A stretch of DNA of 64,000 nucleotides. Origin: Candidatus Neomarinimicrobiota bacterium (GTDB lineage: Bacteria > Fidelibacterota > UBA8477 > JABMPR01). Location: the NCBI GenBank assembly GCA_016784545.1, contig JADHUM010000008.1, positions 1-64,000 of the forward strand. The letters are read 5' to 3'. The position numbers and the translations under genes were made by a program. Positions 1 to 9,294 of the stretch are shown piece by piece; position 1 is the first letter of the stretch; each line of letters begins with the position of its first letter. A model generated the notes under the pieces. That model worked only from the letters and a program-made list of their open reading frames with translations. It made no database searches and was not told the DNA's origin.

Positions 1-76
1 CACTGCGAAGCAAAAGCTCAACCGATTCTCGTTTGAACTCAGCAGTATATTGCCTGCGTATAGTTTCTGTTACCAT
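1..76 (-). CDS. IS3-family transposase OrfA, N-terminal fragment
   Basis: Only the first 25 codons are inside the window; the gene continues past the left edge. The start is ATG at 76-74, preceded by a strong AGGAGG at 85-90 with about 8 bases spacing. The peptide begins MVTETIRRQYTAEFKRESVE, which resembles the start of the helix-turn-helix OrfA protein of IS3-family elements (R-x-Y-T-A-E-F-K-R-E). OrfA binds the element's ends and is normally fused to the integrase-fold OrfB by programmed frameshifting. OrfB cannot be seen here. Family assignment rests on this short motif plus the end-like sequence just upstream, so whether the element is intact is unknown. Confidence 0.7.
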   Translation of the reverse strand, partial: MVTETIRRQYTAEFKRESVELLLRS

Positions 77-113
77 CTTGACTACCTCCTCGGACAATGT
101 ATGTCTTCTCGCT

Positions 114-133
114 CTGTCCACTAAAATGTAGCA
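114..133 (-). mobile_element. Probable terminal inverted repeat (5' end) of the IS3-family element
   Basis: Read on the minus strand this is TGCTACATTTTAGTGGACAG, 38 bases before the OrfA start codon. Many IS3-family ends begin with TG and carry a TTTT..GTGGACA-like core, so this is the likely outer boundary of the element. The partner end and the target duplication are outside the window, so the exact boundary is an inference. Confidence 0.5.
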
Positions 134-214
134 ACTTCAAGCGAGCTTTGCTCTCGTCTTACTTCGTTTCGAATCCTCGCCTGGCAATTGCATCCCAAGT
201 GTGCTTCATGTCGC

Positions 215-275
215 GTCATCTCGAGCGGCCTGCAGGGGCGAAGCGCCCTCGGTGCGTAGACCTGAGTCGAGAGAT
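215..275. repeat. Palindromic intergenic repeat, GTCATCTCGAG type
   Basis: Starts GTCATCTCGAG and ends with TCGAGAGAT. The outer arms TCTCGA (219-224) and TCGAGA (267-272) are complementary. Inside is a perfect hairpin GGGCG-AAG-CGCCC (236-248). The opening resembles GTCATCGCGAG at 46331, which suggests members of one dispersed repeat type. The genome-wide copy number cannot be seen from one window. Confidence 0.5.
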
Positions 276-408
276 AAATTTCTTCATAAACATTATCTTA
301 AATTTGCCTCACCACATTAGGGCATGTTTTTACTCGTATGCATTGCCCATCGACTCCGCTCTGCGTGAAATCCGAGGAATCTCAAACAACAATTCAACAG
401 GCAGTTTC

Positions 409-444
409 TCGACAATTTTGTCGAATTCGACGTTTTATGTCGAA
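409..444. promoter_or_regulatory. Two adjacent TCGAC inverted repeats, possible operator
   Basis: TCGACA-ATTT-TGTCGA at 409-424 is followed after one base by TTCGAC-N7-GTCGAA at 426-444. Two dyads sharing the TCGAC half-site, about 160 bases before the secreted repeat protein, are compatible with a regulator binding region or with small RNA hairpins. No regulator can be assigned. Confidence 0.3.
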
Positions 445-600
445 CAGTATCACAATTCAACCATTCAACTCATGGCACGTAATTACAATAATAACAGTAA
501 TATAAATTGCATTATGAATGATCTGTGATTGCTGGCACAGAGATTGGACTATAGAGGGCAGCTTTTTAATGACAGAAACGTTAACAAAGGAGAAACGAAT

Positions 601-1110
601 ATGAAAAAGCAACTCTTAACGGTGATGATGATGGCAGTAGCCATCAGCTTGTTCGCCATTGCCAGCCCAGTGTATGCCCAGGGTGGTCAGTGGGGACATG
701 GTCATGGAGATTTCGGTGGCGGGGGCAATGGACCTGGTGAGTTCATCGATGAAGATGGTGATGGGTATAATGACAATGCACCAGATGATGATGGTGACGG
801 AATTCCCAACTATGCTGATGAAGACTATGTGAGACCAGAAGATGGCCAGGGCAATGGTAATGGTAACGGACCTGGCGAATTCATCGATGAAGATGGCGAT
901 GGATACAATGATCTTGCACCAGATGATGATGGTGATGGCATCCCCAATTACGCTGATGAGGATTTTGTACGTCCCCATGATGGTGAAGGACGTGGTCACG
1001 GTGGTCGTCGGCCTGGTTTTGGTGGAGGAAACGGCCCCGGAACAGGCGATTGTCTTCCTGATCCTGCTGCCCGCCAAAAATCTGCAGGAAAAGTTAAAAG
1101 CTCTAATTAG
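601..1110 (+). CDS. Secreted protein with two aspartate-rich calcium-binding-like repeats
   Basis: 169 residues. The ATG at 601 follows AAAGGAG and starts a clear signal peptide (MKKQLL, hydrophobic core, cut near VYAQ), so the open frame upstream is not used. The mature part carries two near-identical 46-residue units (DNA period 138 bases, starting near 730 and 868). Each has two Asp-rich loops, DEDGDGYND and DDDGDGIPN, like the calcium-binding loops of thrombospondin type 3 or EF-hand-type repeats. Linkers and the C-terminus are rich in Gly, Asn and Arg. It is probably an extracellular or periplasmic calcium-binding structural protein; its partner is unknown. The close DNA identity of the units points to recent duplication. 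Confidence 0.75.
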   Translation: MKKQLLTVMMMAVAISLFAIASPVYAQGGQWGHGHGDFGGGGNGPGEFIDEDGDGYNDNAPDDDGDGIPNYADEDYVRPEDGQGNGNGNGPGEFIDEDGDGYNDLAPDDDGDGIPNYADEDFVRPHDGEGRGHGGRRPGFGGGNGPGTGDCLPDPAARQKSAGKVKSSN

Positions 1111-1118
1111 TTCTGGTT

Positions 1119-1148
1119 AAGAGGGGGAGGAGAAATCCTCCTCCTCTT
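1119..1148 (+). terminator. GA/TC-rich hairpin after the repeat protein
   Basis: AAGAGGGGGAGGA (1119-1131) pairs with TCCTCCTCCTCTT (1136-1148) with one mismatch and a GAAA tetraloop. No U-run follows, so it may act as a transcript-stabilising or attenuating hairpin between the two genes and not as a classical terminator. Confidence 0.45.
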
Positions 1149-1269
1149 GAACGAACACACCGCAATTATGCTAACAAAAATTCCAGAAAACGAAGTGATT
1201 GGATTATCTTCCCAACAACGATTCAAGTTCCCGGGAGATTCTCAGGAAGGAAGCAGGAGGCAATTAAGT

Positions 1270-2457
1270 ATGCAGATTCAATATGAGAAGATGATCTCAT
1301 CTATTGCTGCCACTATCGCTACCATATGTCTATTGTTTTCCTTCAGTACAATCAGGGCCAGTGAAATCACTTACACCTTTGATAATGCTCTGGGTAGTGC
1401 AGACTACCTGTTAGGCAGTAAACTGGTACCGGATGCTTCTTACAGCTCAAGTGCATTCTCTCTCAGTTCAATTCTCTCAGACAATTCCAGAGCTTATATT
1501 GATGTCTCACACTCACAGATATATCCCCATGCTGAATACTCCAATTCAAACGCCGAGCTTGGTCTTCAACTTCGCTATTTTGAAATCAAAGATAATCAGA
1601 TTTTTGCGGGTCTATTTGCGTATTTAAACAGATACCATGATACCTATAGCTATTACAACAGCAGCGGATTTGGAATGTATTTGAAATGGAAGTATTATTT
1701 CAAAGCTTCACAACTGATCATTGGCGGCTATGATTTGAACTTCAATCGTTTTGAGGAAGTTTCCGAGGCTTCAAATACAGATCATGAGATCTACTTAACC
1801 TACAACCAGTCTTTCCAGACTAAGACTTCGGTGAATATCCGAACCTCTATGGCGTATCAGAATTTTTGGCCGCAGACGGTGGTTAGTGATCAGTTGCCAG
1901 GTAGATTTGCCCGTACCATCGAAGTAGATTCAATACCTGATAATTATCTTTTTATCTCAGAAATAAGATTGAGTCAGGCACTTGGACCTAAGCTGGGCGC
2001 AACCCTTTGGATGGATTTTCAATCACTGATTAGTGATGAGACCAACACGCTGGCACTACAGGATGGGATGAACAACCCATTTATAGACCGGTTCAGGAGT
2101 GAAGGTCCTTCGGCTTCCTTCCGTTTACTTTATAGATTTAGTTTGCGACAGAAGCTCAAAGTCTATTTCCTAATGGATGAGAAAAACTATAGAGATGTTC
2201 CAGTGTATGCGTTTGACTTCGATAGTCAGAATTATGTCATTGAGAATGATGACTATGTTGATCTAGGGTTTGGCCGTTCAGATAAAAAGCAAAAGGTTCA
2301 ATTGAGCTGGGCTCTGGATTTGGCTCAGGATCATAACAACTGGTTTTCAGGGATTGAATTGCTGGTGAATACAGGTTGGACCCAAAATAAATCAAATGAT
2401 CCTCTATATGACTACGAGAGTATGAACTATGGGATCACCCTTAATATTAATAACTAA
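1270..2457 (+). CDS. Predicted outer-membrane beta-barrel protein, unknown function
   Basis: 395 residues. The open frame extends further upstream from a TTG, but ATG at 1270 has a GGAGG at 1256-1260 and gives a signal peptide (hydrophobic stretch at about residues 9-25, cut near IRAS). The rest alternates polar and aromatic residues, with many Tyr, Phe, Asn and Ser, and has no long hydrophobic helix, as expected of a barrel. No family is recognised. It is followed after 12 bases by the Spy/CpxP-like gene, so the two are probably cotranscribed envelope proteins. The barrel call is inferred from composition only. Confidence 0.6.
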   Translation: MQIQYEKMISSIAATIATICLLFSFSTIRASEITYTFDNALGSADYLLGSKLVPDASYSSSAFSLSSILSDNSRAYIDVSHSQIYPHAEYSNSNAELGLQLRYFEIKDNQIFAGLFAYLNRYHDTYSYYNSSGFGMYLKWKYYFKASQLIIGGYDLNFNRFEEVSEASNTDHEIYLTYNQSFQTKTSVNIRTSMAYQNFWPQTVVSDQLPGRFARTIEVDSIPDNYLFISEIRLSQALGPKLGATLWMDFQSLISDETNTLALQDGMNNPFIDRFRSEGPSASFRLLYRFSLRQKLKVYFLMDEKNYRDVPVYAFDFDSQNYVIENDDYVDLGFGRSDKKQKVQLSWALDLAQDHNNWFSGIELLVNTGWTQNKSNDPLYDYESMNYGITLNINN

Positions 2458-2469
2458 TGGAGAACGATC

Positions 2470-2949
2470 ATGAAACAAAAAATATTTATACTTATTTTGC
2501 TTTCATTGACAATTGCAATGGCCCAGGGTCGCCGCGGTGGTGGCTCTCGTCTAACCTGGGATGAAAGCTTGAATTTGACCACAGAACAAATGCAGCAAAT
2601 CACAGAACTTCGTGAGAGTATGCAACCTGCCATGCAGGAAATTCGTCAAACCACGCGTTCGCTGGAACAGGAGCTCAGACTCCTCAATAACAGTGAAAAT
2701 GCTGATGCTGATAGAATTGCTGAACTTGAGGCAGCCATTGAAGCCAACCGAACAGCTATGGATGCTTTGATGTCAACGCATCGCACTCAGATCAGATCTC
2801 TGTTGACACCAGATCAACAATTGATTTTTGATCAGCATGAATTTGGCCCCCGTGAAGGTCGACGTGGACCTCGAGGACCTCGTGGTGGCAATGATGATAT
2901 GGGCGGTGGTCACCGTGGGAATCGTCCGGGAAGAGGGAATAGGCCATAA
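2470..2949 (+). CDS. Spy/CpxP-like periplasmic protein (LTxxQ family)
   Basis: 159 residues with a signal peptide (cut near AMAQ). Two LTxxQ-type motifs are visible, LTTEQ at about residues 36-40 and LTPDQ at about 112-116, separated by a long charged alpha-helical hairpin. This is the pattern of the Spy/CpxP/ZraP periplasmic chaperone and metal-sensor group. The C-terminal 35 residues are Arg/Gly/Pro-rich, which is unusual for the family and may bind nucleic acid, polyanions or surface polymer. GGAG lies just before the ATG. A strong terminator follows, so this gene ends the operon with the barrel protein. Confidence 0.7.
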   Translation: MKQKIFILILLSLTIAMAQGRRGGGSRLTWDESLNLTTEQMQQITELRESMQPAMQEIRQTTRSLEQELRLLNNSENADADRIAELEAAIEANRTAMDALMSTHRTQIRSLLTPDQQLIFDQHEFGPREGRRGPRGPRGGNDDMGGGHRGNRPGRGNRP

Positions 2950-2989
2950 GCTAGTAAACGTTGTCCTCTCTTGAGGACTTCCTCCCTGT

Positions 2990-3025
2990 ACACGAGCCCC
3001 GATTTCTCTGGGGCTCGTGTTTTTA
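2990..3025 (+). terminator. Rho-independent terminator
   Basis: Perfect 11-bp stem ACACGAGCCCC / GGGGCTCGTGT with a 9-base loop, running into TTTTT. It ends transcription of the 1270-2949 genes. Confidence 0.92.
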
Positions 3026-3077
3026 ATTACCTATAAATGGAATACTTTAGCAAGACCGTAGCTAAAATCGAGAGTGT

Positions 3078-5006
3078 ATGCATCTATTCAATAAAATCAT
3101 AATTCTGTCAGTATCTGTTTCTGGTTTAATCGCCCAATCATTGCCAACAGAAACCAGCTCCCTGTTTTCGGGCTCAGGGTCTTGTGCTGTGTGCCATACA
3201 CAGGCAGGTCCCAATACTGCGGCCTTACAAGACAGCCATGGAAAAGATGTATCTCAAACTACCTACTGGCGATCCACCATGATGGCGAATGCAGCCATTG
3301 ATCCACTCTGGCGGGCCAAAGTGCAGGCAGAAATAGCTTCTAACCCTCACTTGCAAAGCGTTATTGAAGACAAATGCACAAGCTGCCACGCCCCCATGGG
3401 TAATACCCAGGCAGGCTATGATGGACAGTCAGACTATACCATTGCTGAAATGCTGGATAATCCCCTGGCCATGGATGGGGTGAGCTGTGCAGTCTGTCAC
3501 CAGATACAGGATCAAGACCTGGGAGAAGGGGAGAGCTTTTCAGGTCATTTTACCATGGATGATAGTCGGCTGATTTATGGTCCTTTTAGTAATCCTGTTG
3601 TGGGACCCATGGTCAGTATGGTGAATTACACCCCAACTATGAGTCCTCATATCTCCAGCTCCGAGATTTGTGCAACCTGCCACACCCTTTTTACACCCTA
3701 TGTGAATGATGAGGGTGAAGTTGTTGGGGAAGCTCCTGAACAGGTACCTTATCTGGAATGGTTAAATAGTGATTATCCTGAATTGGGAATTGAATGCCAG
3801 ACCTGTCACATGCCAGCTATTGAAGAAAATATCATATTGTCAAATCGGCCACAATGGTTGGGATCTCGTAGCCCGCTTCATACACACGAATTTGTGGGCG
3901 GAAATGTGTTTATGTTGAAAATGCTGAGAAATTTTGGGGATGAGCTAGGTGTCAGGGCCTCAGCGGCTCATTTTGATTCAACTATCGATAGAAGTATAAG
4001 ACTTCTGGAGCGACAATCAGTGCGATTAAATCTTACCGCTGTCTGGAATAGCATGGCGGATTCATTAACTATCGAAGTTGGTGTTGAAAATCTTTCCGGT
4101 CATAAATTTCCTACTGCTTATCCCAGCAGAAGAGCCTGGTTGGAGCTTAAGATTGAGGATCAATCCGGAAATATTGTATTTCATTCAGGTGCCTGGGATA
4201 CTACTGGCGAAATTGTTGGACTGGATCCGGGCTACGAACCCCATCACCAGACTATCACTCAACAGGATCAGGTACAAATATATCAGAACATACCCAGGGA
4301 TGTGAATAGTGACAAAACCTATACACTCCTGAGAATCGCTGGATATTTAAAGGACAATAGAATCCCTCCTGCAGGATATCTATCAGATGGTGTAGCAGCG
4401 GATTCTACAAGAATTGAAGGGCTGGCGACCCAAGACCCCGATTTTAATCGGAATGGCCTTGAGGAGGGTACAGGAGGCGATAAAGTACACTATAGCGTGA
4501 GTGGTCTCAGTCCAGATGCATCTTATTACATCAGTGCCACCATGAATTATCAGACTATCGCTCCACGCTTTGCACAGGATCTATTTGACTACGATTTACC
4601 TGAGGTTGAAGTATTTCAGTCCTATTATGAGCAAATGGATCTATCGCCCATCACCATTGCTAGTGTTGAACAGACAATTTCAACTAGTGGGATAAAAGCT
4701 CACACCCCTGAATCTCAGCTGATGGTGCAAGTATACCCAAACCCATTTAATCCAGAAACGAATATTCAGGTTTCACTTCCAGAAGATGGTAATATTAAAT
4801 TGAGCATCCACGATTTGCAGGGTAAGCAAAGGATAGAGATCCAACGAATCAATCAAAGTAGAGGGATGCAAGAATACAGCTGGGATGGAAAAGATTCACA
4901 GGGGCTGAATCTTGAAGCTGGAATTTATGTGGTACAGATAGAATTCAGGGCGACGGGCTCACCAATTGCCTCGCGTGCAAATTCTAAGATAGTATATTTG
5001 AAGTAG
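3078..5006 (+). CDS. Pentaheme c-type cytochrome with T9SS type A sorting domain
   Basis: 642 residues with a signal peptide (cut near LIAQ). Five CxxCH heme-attachment motifs begin at C36, C100, C137, C198 and C240, with further His residues that could be distal ligands. Residues of about 310-500 form a beta-rich domain without heme motifs. The last 90 residues are a type IX secretion sorting domain with the signature YPNPFNPET and an ending typical of the type A family. It is therefore probably moved across the outer membrane and attached to the surface, placing a multiheme electron carrier outside the cell. It resembles cytochrome c554-type multiheme proteins; the electron partner is not known. 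The start has only a weak ribosome binding site. Confidence 0.8.
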   Translation: MHLFNKIIILSVSVSGLIAQSLPTETSSLFSGSGSCAVCHTQAGPNTAALQDSHGKDVSQTTYWRSTMMANAAIDPLWRAKVQAEIASNPHLQSVIEDKCTSCHAPMGNTQAGYDGQSDYTIAEMLDNPLAMDGVSCAVCHQIQDQDLGEGESFSGHFTMDDSRLIYGPFSNPVVGPMVSMVNYTPTMSPHISSSEICATCHTLFTPYVNDEGEVVGEAPEQVPYLEWLNSDYPELGIECQTCHMPAIEENIILSNRPQWLGSRSPLHTHEFVGGNVFMLKMLRNFGDELGVRASAAHFDSTIDRSIRLLERQSVRLNLTAVWNSMADSLTIEVGVENLSGHKFPTAYPSRRAWLELKIEDQSGNIVFHSGAWDTTGEIVGLDPGYEPHHQTITQQDQVQIYQNIPRDVNSDKTYTLLRIAGYLKDNRIPPAGYLSDGVAADSTRIEGLATQDPDFNRNGLEEGTGGDKVHYSVSGLSPDASYYISATMNYQTIAPRFAQDLFDYDLPEVEVFQSYYEQMDLSPITIASVEQTISTSGIKAHTPESQLMVQVYPNPFNPETNIQVSLPEDGNIKLSIHDLQGKQRIEIQRINQSRGMQEYSWDGKDSQGLNLEAGIYVVQIEFRATGSPIASRANSKIVYLK

Positions 5007-5068
5007 TTTAAGGCGTGGCGTAGCGATTAACCCAATCAGCGCTGCAATTCTCGCATTCTCAGTAAGGA

Positions 5069-6106
5069 TTATTCTCTCGCGTGTCGTATGATCCTACTGG
5101 AACTGAAGGCACCAAAGACACCAAAACCACCCTCAATACCAAATCCCTCACCGATGCCCCCTTCTCCGATTAATATATTAGAGATATCCTGGGGATCACC
5201 ACCACCCTGAACAAAATATTTATCATAGTTTTCATCAACAAAACGAACTCTGATATCCATTTCCGTGACCAGATCAGGGTTGCTAAATTCCTCAAAACAG
5301 TAAGGATCTGTACTGGATGTCCAGGTTGTATCACCTGGCTCAACCGCACTTTGCTGCTCCATCCCACACAAGTAAAAATCATAGTTATGATCATTGGAAT
5401 ACCCTGTGGCAACAACGGTTGTATAATCACCTGCAAAAGCCCAACTGACCTGGAAAGGCTGTCTCATTGAAACGGTATCTATGGTTGTAGATTCATATAT
5501 AACTGGACGAGGTGGTGTAGTCAGGCTACCAGTGACAGCCAATCCATCTGGGGTGTTGATTGTGAGTGTATATTGGGTGTTAATCTGGGGAGTAAACTGA
5601 CCAGTTGTATCAACATAGCGCGCAAGATCAGATAGATAGTCATCTCGCCAGTATGAGTATTCGTTGACTAGATGTGGGGGTTGACGACGGAACTCAAAAT
5701 TCTGAGTTCCATCTGAAATGATTACAGTAGCATCTTTAACGATATAAAGCGGTTCAGTAATAGTTTGTATCCAGGGTTCCTCGAACCAATGGGTATCACT
5801 TTCAAACATCCCAGTATCTTCATTGTACCATTCATAGACATTATAATAAATCGTATCCATCCCAATGGCTCTTTCATCAGGACCTGATGTATCCAAAGTC
5901 TTATGTACGACAACAAAACTTTCCAAGGAATCATCAAGACTGATTAATCCAAAAATATTGAGCTTCTCCTCGTTATCCGTATCAATGGATTCCCATCCCC
6001 AATTTCCACAGGAAATAAGCACAAAGAGTAAAAAGAGAGTAATTGTAACGACTAAAACACTATGCTCTTTGTGCGGCGCTACTCGTTGTATTTTATTAGA
6101 ATTCAT
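5069..6106 (-). CDS. DUF4249-type lipoprotein partner of TonB receptor
   Basis: 345 residues. The N-terminus has a charged stretch, a hydrophobic helix and a lipobox ending LISC, so it is a lipidated envelope protein. Its ATG overlaps the end of the TonB-dependent receptor gene by 11 bases, which indicates translational coupling. In Bacteroidota, DUF4249 lipoproteins are regularly encoded directly after such receptors and may act as a surface lid or substrate-binding partner. The overall length and beta-rich, Asp/Thr-rich sequence fit, although I assign the family mainly from context. The C-terminal 40 residues are Gly-rich and end close to the convergent cytochrome gene. Confidence 0.65.
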   Translation of the reverse strand: MNSNKIQRVAPHKEHSVLVVTITLFLLFVLISCGNWGWESIDTDNEEKLNIFGLISLDDSLESFVVVHKTLDTSGPDERAIGMDTIYYNVYEWYNEDTGMFESDTHWFEEPWIQTITEPLYIVKDATVIISDGTQNFEFRRQPPHLVNEYSYWRDDYLSDLARYVDTTGQFTPQINTQYTLTINTPDGLAVTGSLTTPPRPVIYESTTIDTVSMRQPFQVSWAFAGDYTTVVATGYSNDHNYDFYLCGMEQQSAVEPGDTTWTSSTDPYCFEEFSNPDLVTEMDIRVRFVDENYDKYFVQGGGDPQDISNILIGEGGIGEGFGIEGGFGVFGAFSSSRIIRHARE

Positions 6107-8606
6107 ATTTCACCCCAAAACTTGGAAAGAAAGGGAACATGGGGATACCCGCTCTCTGTACCCCTTTGTTTTCATATTGACCAGTACGATAGTTATAGTC
6201 GCCACGATTCTGATATATATAGGAGAAAATATTTAAATGATTGCTTACATTCAGAATCTGGAAATACCATTCCCTGGTTCCATAACGCCATGGCTTTCTC
6301 TTTTTCAAGCTGACATCCACACGGAAATACCCTGGATATCGTTCACTATGCCGCTCACCATATAAAAAGGTATTGTCTGCCCAGAAATCATCTCCCAATC
6401 CCCAGGACTGCTCATACCATGCTTCACTCCTGCCAATAACGGGTGTATAGGGGTTCCCTGTGGAGTAGGTAACTGCAGTACTAAAGTGTAAAGCTGATGA
6501 AAGTGCCCAGTCAGCCACGACGTTTACCGTATGTGTACGATCAAATTTGGGGTAATACCAGTCCTGGTTCTCAAATTTACGTTCAGTGACTGCATAGGTA
6601 TAACCCAGCCAACCTCTAACCCGACCGGAAAGTTTTTTTACCAAAATTTCAAGTCCCTGAGCATAGGCATCTGTATCCCAGAATTCATTAAACTCATCTA
6701 TCCGTAAACCTCCCTCTTCATCGATTTGCAGGAGATCACCAGGTTTAAGAGTCAACAGGTTGTCAAATGATTTGTAATAGGCTTCTGTACGAAAGAGGAG
6801 GTCCGTATCTGATAAGAATTCCAGCCCAAGTATATAATGATCAGAACTGGGAGCTTCATATTCCTCAGGGACACCATACCAGATATCCAGAAATCGCAGG
6901 TTTTCATCGGGAGGATTGGCAACCGTCAAAAATTGGTGATAGCGACCAAAGGAACCTTTCAATGAAACCTGCTCGGATAACATATATTTTAGACCCAGAC
7001 GGGGATCCATATATAGCTTCGAATGGGGTGAATATTTAGACAGTCTCAAACCAGATTGAACGGATAGTAATGGATTAACACGCCATTTATCCTGAATAAA
7101 TACAGCCGACTCTATGGGTGTGTTGTCCATCCACATCAAGGTGTCGAGATATTTCTCAGTCACACCATCATAGGTATCATCAAATCCAATCATCATGCCC
7201 AGATTGAAATTCACTTTTTTCAATTGAAATCCACTGGTGATGGTATGATCATCACTCATTAACCAGGTCAGATTGCTCTCAATACTGTGGTCGTTGATGC
7301 GGTCAAATAAATCAAACCAGTACCTTGAATTCCAGCTCGCTGTGTCATAGGCATCCCGGTAATAACCCTCTTCCTCATAATCAATATTGATTTCAAACCT
7401 AAAACGACTATTGGCGATGGCAGTTTTGGCAATCAGCTTGGGAGTTATAATCCAACGCCACTGCAGACTGTTGGTGAAATTACCCCAACGCCAATCCATT
7501 AAGGTCTTATCCGTACTTGAGTAGTCTTCTTGAAAGCTCTCATCATAGGCATAATAGTCATCTGAATATGTGTAGGTATTCTTAAAATAGAGTACATCAT
7601 CGCCGTAGAAAGAGCTCCAGGTTAGTCGATGATTATTGCCAATATCCAGATTGACCTTGCCCTGGAAATCATAAAAATAGTAGGGGATGATATTGTCGGG
7701 AGCACTCTCTGCTTCCCAATCACTCAGGTTTGGCTTGACCAGGTATTTCCAGGCGGTATTGGCAATCAAATCAAAATAAGTTCTGCGCCCGGCCAGCATC
7801 CAGGACCCTCGTATGAATTCAGACTCGCCGGTGGGTAGAGGACCTTCCATCAATATTTTACTGGAAATAAGCGAGATGTTGGCATTCCCACTAAATTCCT
7901 CAGTGTTTCCCTCACGGTTCACTATATTCAGGATGGATCCGAGCCGTCCACCATATTGGGCAGGAAAACCCCCGGCATGGAAATCAGCTTCTTTTATGGC
8001 ATCTGTGTTAAAAGTTGAAAAAATACCACCAAGATGCATAGGATTATAGACCGTGATACCATCCAGCATAATCAGGTTTTGATCTGGTGTAGAACCACGG
8101 ACATAGAGCGCCGAGGAAAAATCATTGAGAGATTGCACACCCGGCAGCAATTGCAGGGCTCTGAATACATCGGCCTCTACGAAGGAAGGAGCCACTTCAA
8201 TGGCCCGGCGATCTAAGGTTACCGTACTGGTGGTGACCAGCTCCTTGAATTTTTCTCTCTCAGCACTGACTTCAATTGTTTGACCCTCGATAATGACCTG
8301 ATCCAATCGAATATCCAGACGAAGATTCAGATCTGCAGGCAGGTCGATGGTCTGCTCATATTTTGAATAACCAATGATGGAAACAATGAGTGTATGGGTC
8401 CCAACGGGAAGATCGCTGACTACAAAATAGCCCTCTACATTGGATGTTGCACCGCGATTTAATGCTGGCAGAATCACATTGGCATAGGGCAGTGGCTCTC
8501 CAGTCTCATTTTCACGGACAAATCCGTGAATGCTTTGCCTGGCATATGTCAGCGAAAACAGAGACAACAGCAACAAGGTGTGAAGGAGTAGTCGCGTTGA
8601 TTTCAT
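6096..8606 (-). CDS. TonB-dependent outer-membrane receptor with carboxypeptidase-regulatory domain
   Basis: 836 residues: signal peptide (1-22), a CarboxypepD_reg-like beta-sandwich (about 24-110, motif GEPLPYANV and the later S-I-I-G-Y), a plug domain (about 115-230, with VRGSTPDQNLIMLDG and QYGGRLGSILN), then a large beta-barrel ending in Phe. It imports a substrate across the outer membrane using TonB energy. The substrate cannot be read from sequence. It is first in a two-gene operon with the lipoprotein at 5069-6106. The promoter must lie in the roughly 190-base gap shared with the divergent XRE gene. Confidence 0.88.
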   Translation of the reverse strand: MKSTRLLLHTLLLLSLFSLTYARQSIHGFVRENETGEPLPYANVILPALNRGATSNVEGYFVVSDLPVGTHTLIVSIIGYSKYEQTIDLPADLNLRLDIRLDQVIIEGQTIEVSAEREKFKELVTTSTVTLDRRAIEVAPSFVEADVFRALQLLPGVQSLNDFSSALYVRGSTPDQNLIMLDGITVYNPMHLGGIFSTFNTDAIKEADFHAGGFPAQYGGRLGSILNIVNREGNTEEFSGNANISLISSKILMEGPLPTGESEFIRGSWMLAGRRTYFDLIANTAWKYLVKPNLSDWEAESAPDNIIPYYFYDFQGKVNLDIGNNHRLTWSSFYGDDVLYFKNTYTYSDDYYAYDESFQEDYSSTDKTLMDWRWGNFTNSLQWRWIITPKLIAKTAIANSRFRFEINIDYEEEGYYRDAYDTASWNSRYWFDLFDRINDHSIESNLTWLMSDDHTITSGFQLKKVNFNLGMMIGFDDTYDGVTEKYLDTLMWMDNTPIESAVFIQDKWRVNPLLSVQSGLRLSKYSPHSKLYMDPRLGLKYMLSEQVSLKGSFGRYHQFLTVANPPDENLRFLDIWYGVPEEYEAPSSDHYILGLEFLSDTDLLFRTEAYYKSFDNLLTLKPGDLLQIDEEGGLRIDEFNEFWDTDAYAQGLEILVKKLSGRVRGWLGYTYAVTERKFENQDWYYPKFDRTHTVNVVADWALSSALHFSTAVTYSTGNPYTPVIGRSEAWYEQSWGLGDDFWADNTFLYGERHSERYPGYFRVDVSLKKRKPWRYGTREWYFQILNVSNHLNIFSYIYQNRGDYNYRTGQYENKGVQRAGIPMFPFFPSFGVKYEF

Positions 8607-8799
8607 ACATCGAATATGGGAGTGATATTTACAGATTCAATGCAAAGTTGAGGGAGTGACCAATTTGTTTTGAATCATTGATACCCTGCCCAGATCAAAA
8701 AATTAGATCTCTGGACAAATTCGTCAAATCTCCCATTTTTTCCTTTTCTCTTCACAAGGTTTAGAGTGCATATTATTGCAGTTCAAAAATCGAGGGAAC

Positions 8800-9183
8800 A
8801 TGTCACCTGTAGCACAACGATTAAGGGAATTTCGAGCAGCTGTTGGTCTCACCCAACGTGAAGTTGCCAGCCTCTGTGGGCTTGGAAAAAGGACTATCAT
8901 TTATTGGGAAATGGGTGAAAGGGAAATCAAGTGCACCAAACTTGTGCCCCTCTCAGAAGAGTATGATCTTGATTTTAATTGGCTGATTCTTGGGAAAGGC
9001 AGCATGTTTAATGAGATGACTGATCCTGCAGTCGCTGAACATGAGGAAGAGGATGAGGGGATTGAAGACTCACCCGAACCAGTCACTGAGCCAGTTGAGC
9101 AGCAATGGGTAGATACCTCCCAACCATTTCAGAAAGAACAGGAAGATGTGCTTCCACTGATCCAACGACTACGCAGGAAGTAA
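8800..9183 (+). CDS. XRE-family (Cro/C1-type) transcriptional regulator
   Basis: 127 residues. ATG at 8800 has GAGGG at 8792-8796, so I prefer it to the TTG 24 bases upstream. Residues 4-60 form a Cro/C1 helix-turn-helix: LREFRAAVGLTQREVA, then LGKRTIIYWEMGER, then the conserved DFNWLILGKG. The rest is an acidic tail (Glu/Asp/Pro) ending in a short basic helix. It is divergent from the TonB receptor and 111 bases upstream of aspS. Which of these it controls is not known. The acidic C-terminal tail may be a protein-interaction region. Confidence 0.82.
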   Translation: MSPVAQRLREFRAAVGLTQREVASLCGLGKRTIIYWEMGEREIKCTKLVPLSEEYDLDFNWLILGKGSMFNEMTDPAVAEHEEEDEGIEDSPEPVTEPVEQQWVDTSQPFQKEQEDVLPLIQRLRRK

Positions 9184-9294
9184 CCACGCCAATACGTACT
9201 AAGTTTTAAAAGTTTCTCCCCCTAACTCAAATGTCCGTTATTGATGTGCCCTTTTCGGGGTTTACATTGCCTCGATTTTAACAATGGAGCGAGC

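Larger units (their letters stand above)
134..600. other. Noncoding stretch between the IS end and the first complete gene
   Basis: About 470 bases with no credible gene. An open frame crosses it, but the translation is low-complexity, has no ribosome binding site and matches no family I recognise. It holds a hairpin-rich dispersed-type repeat (215-275) and two adjacent TCGAC-based inverted repeats (409-444), described separately. An AAAGGAG at about 588-594 belongs to the following gene. Confidence 0.6.

Noticed and set aside
165-195. TTCGAATCC, resembling a tRNA T-loop
   Set aside because: Flanking bases do not form the T stem, and no acceptor or anticodon arms can be placed.
97-528. Open frame of 143 codons on the plus strand
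   Set aside because: It crosses the IS end and a hairpin repeat, has no ribosome binding site, and its translation is low-complexity without family features.
616-1077. Minus-strand open frame opposite the repeat protein
   Set aside because: Shadow of the Asp-rich repeats (rich in Ile/Thr/Val), no ribosome binding site.
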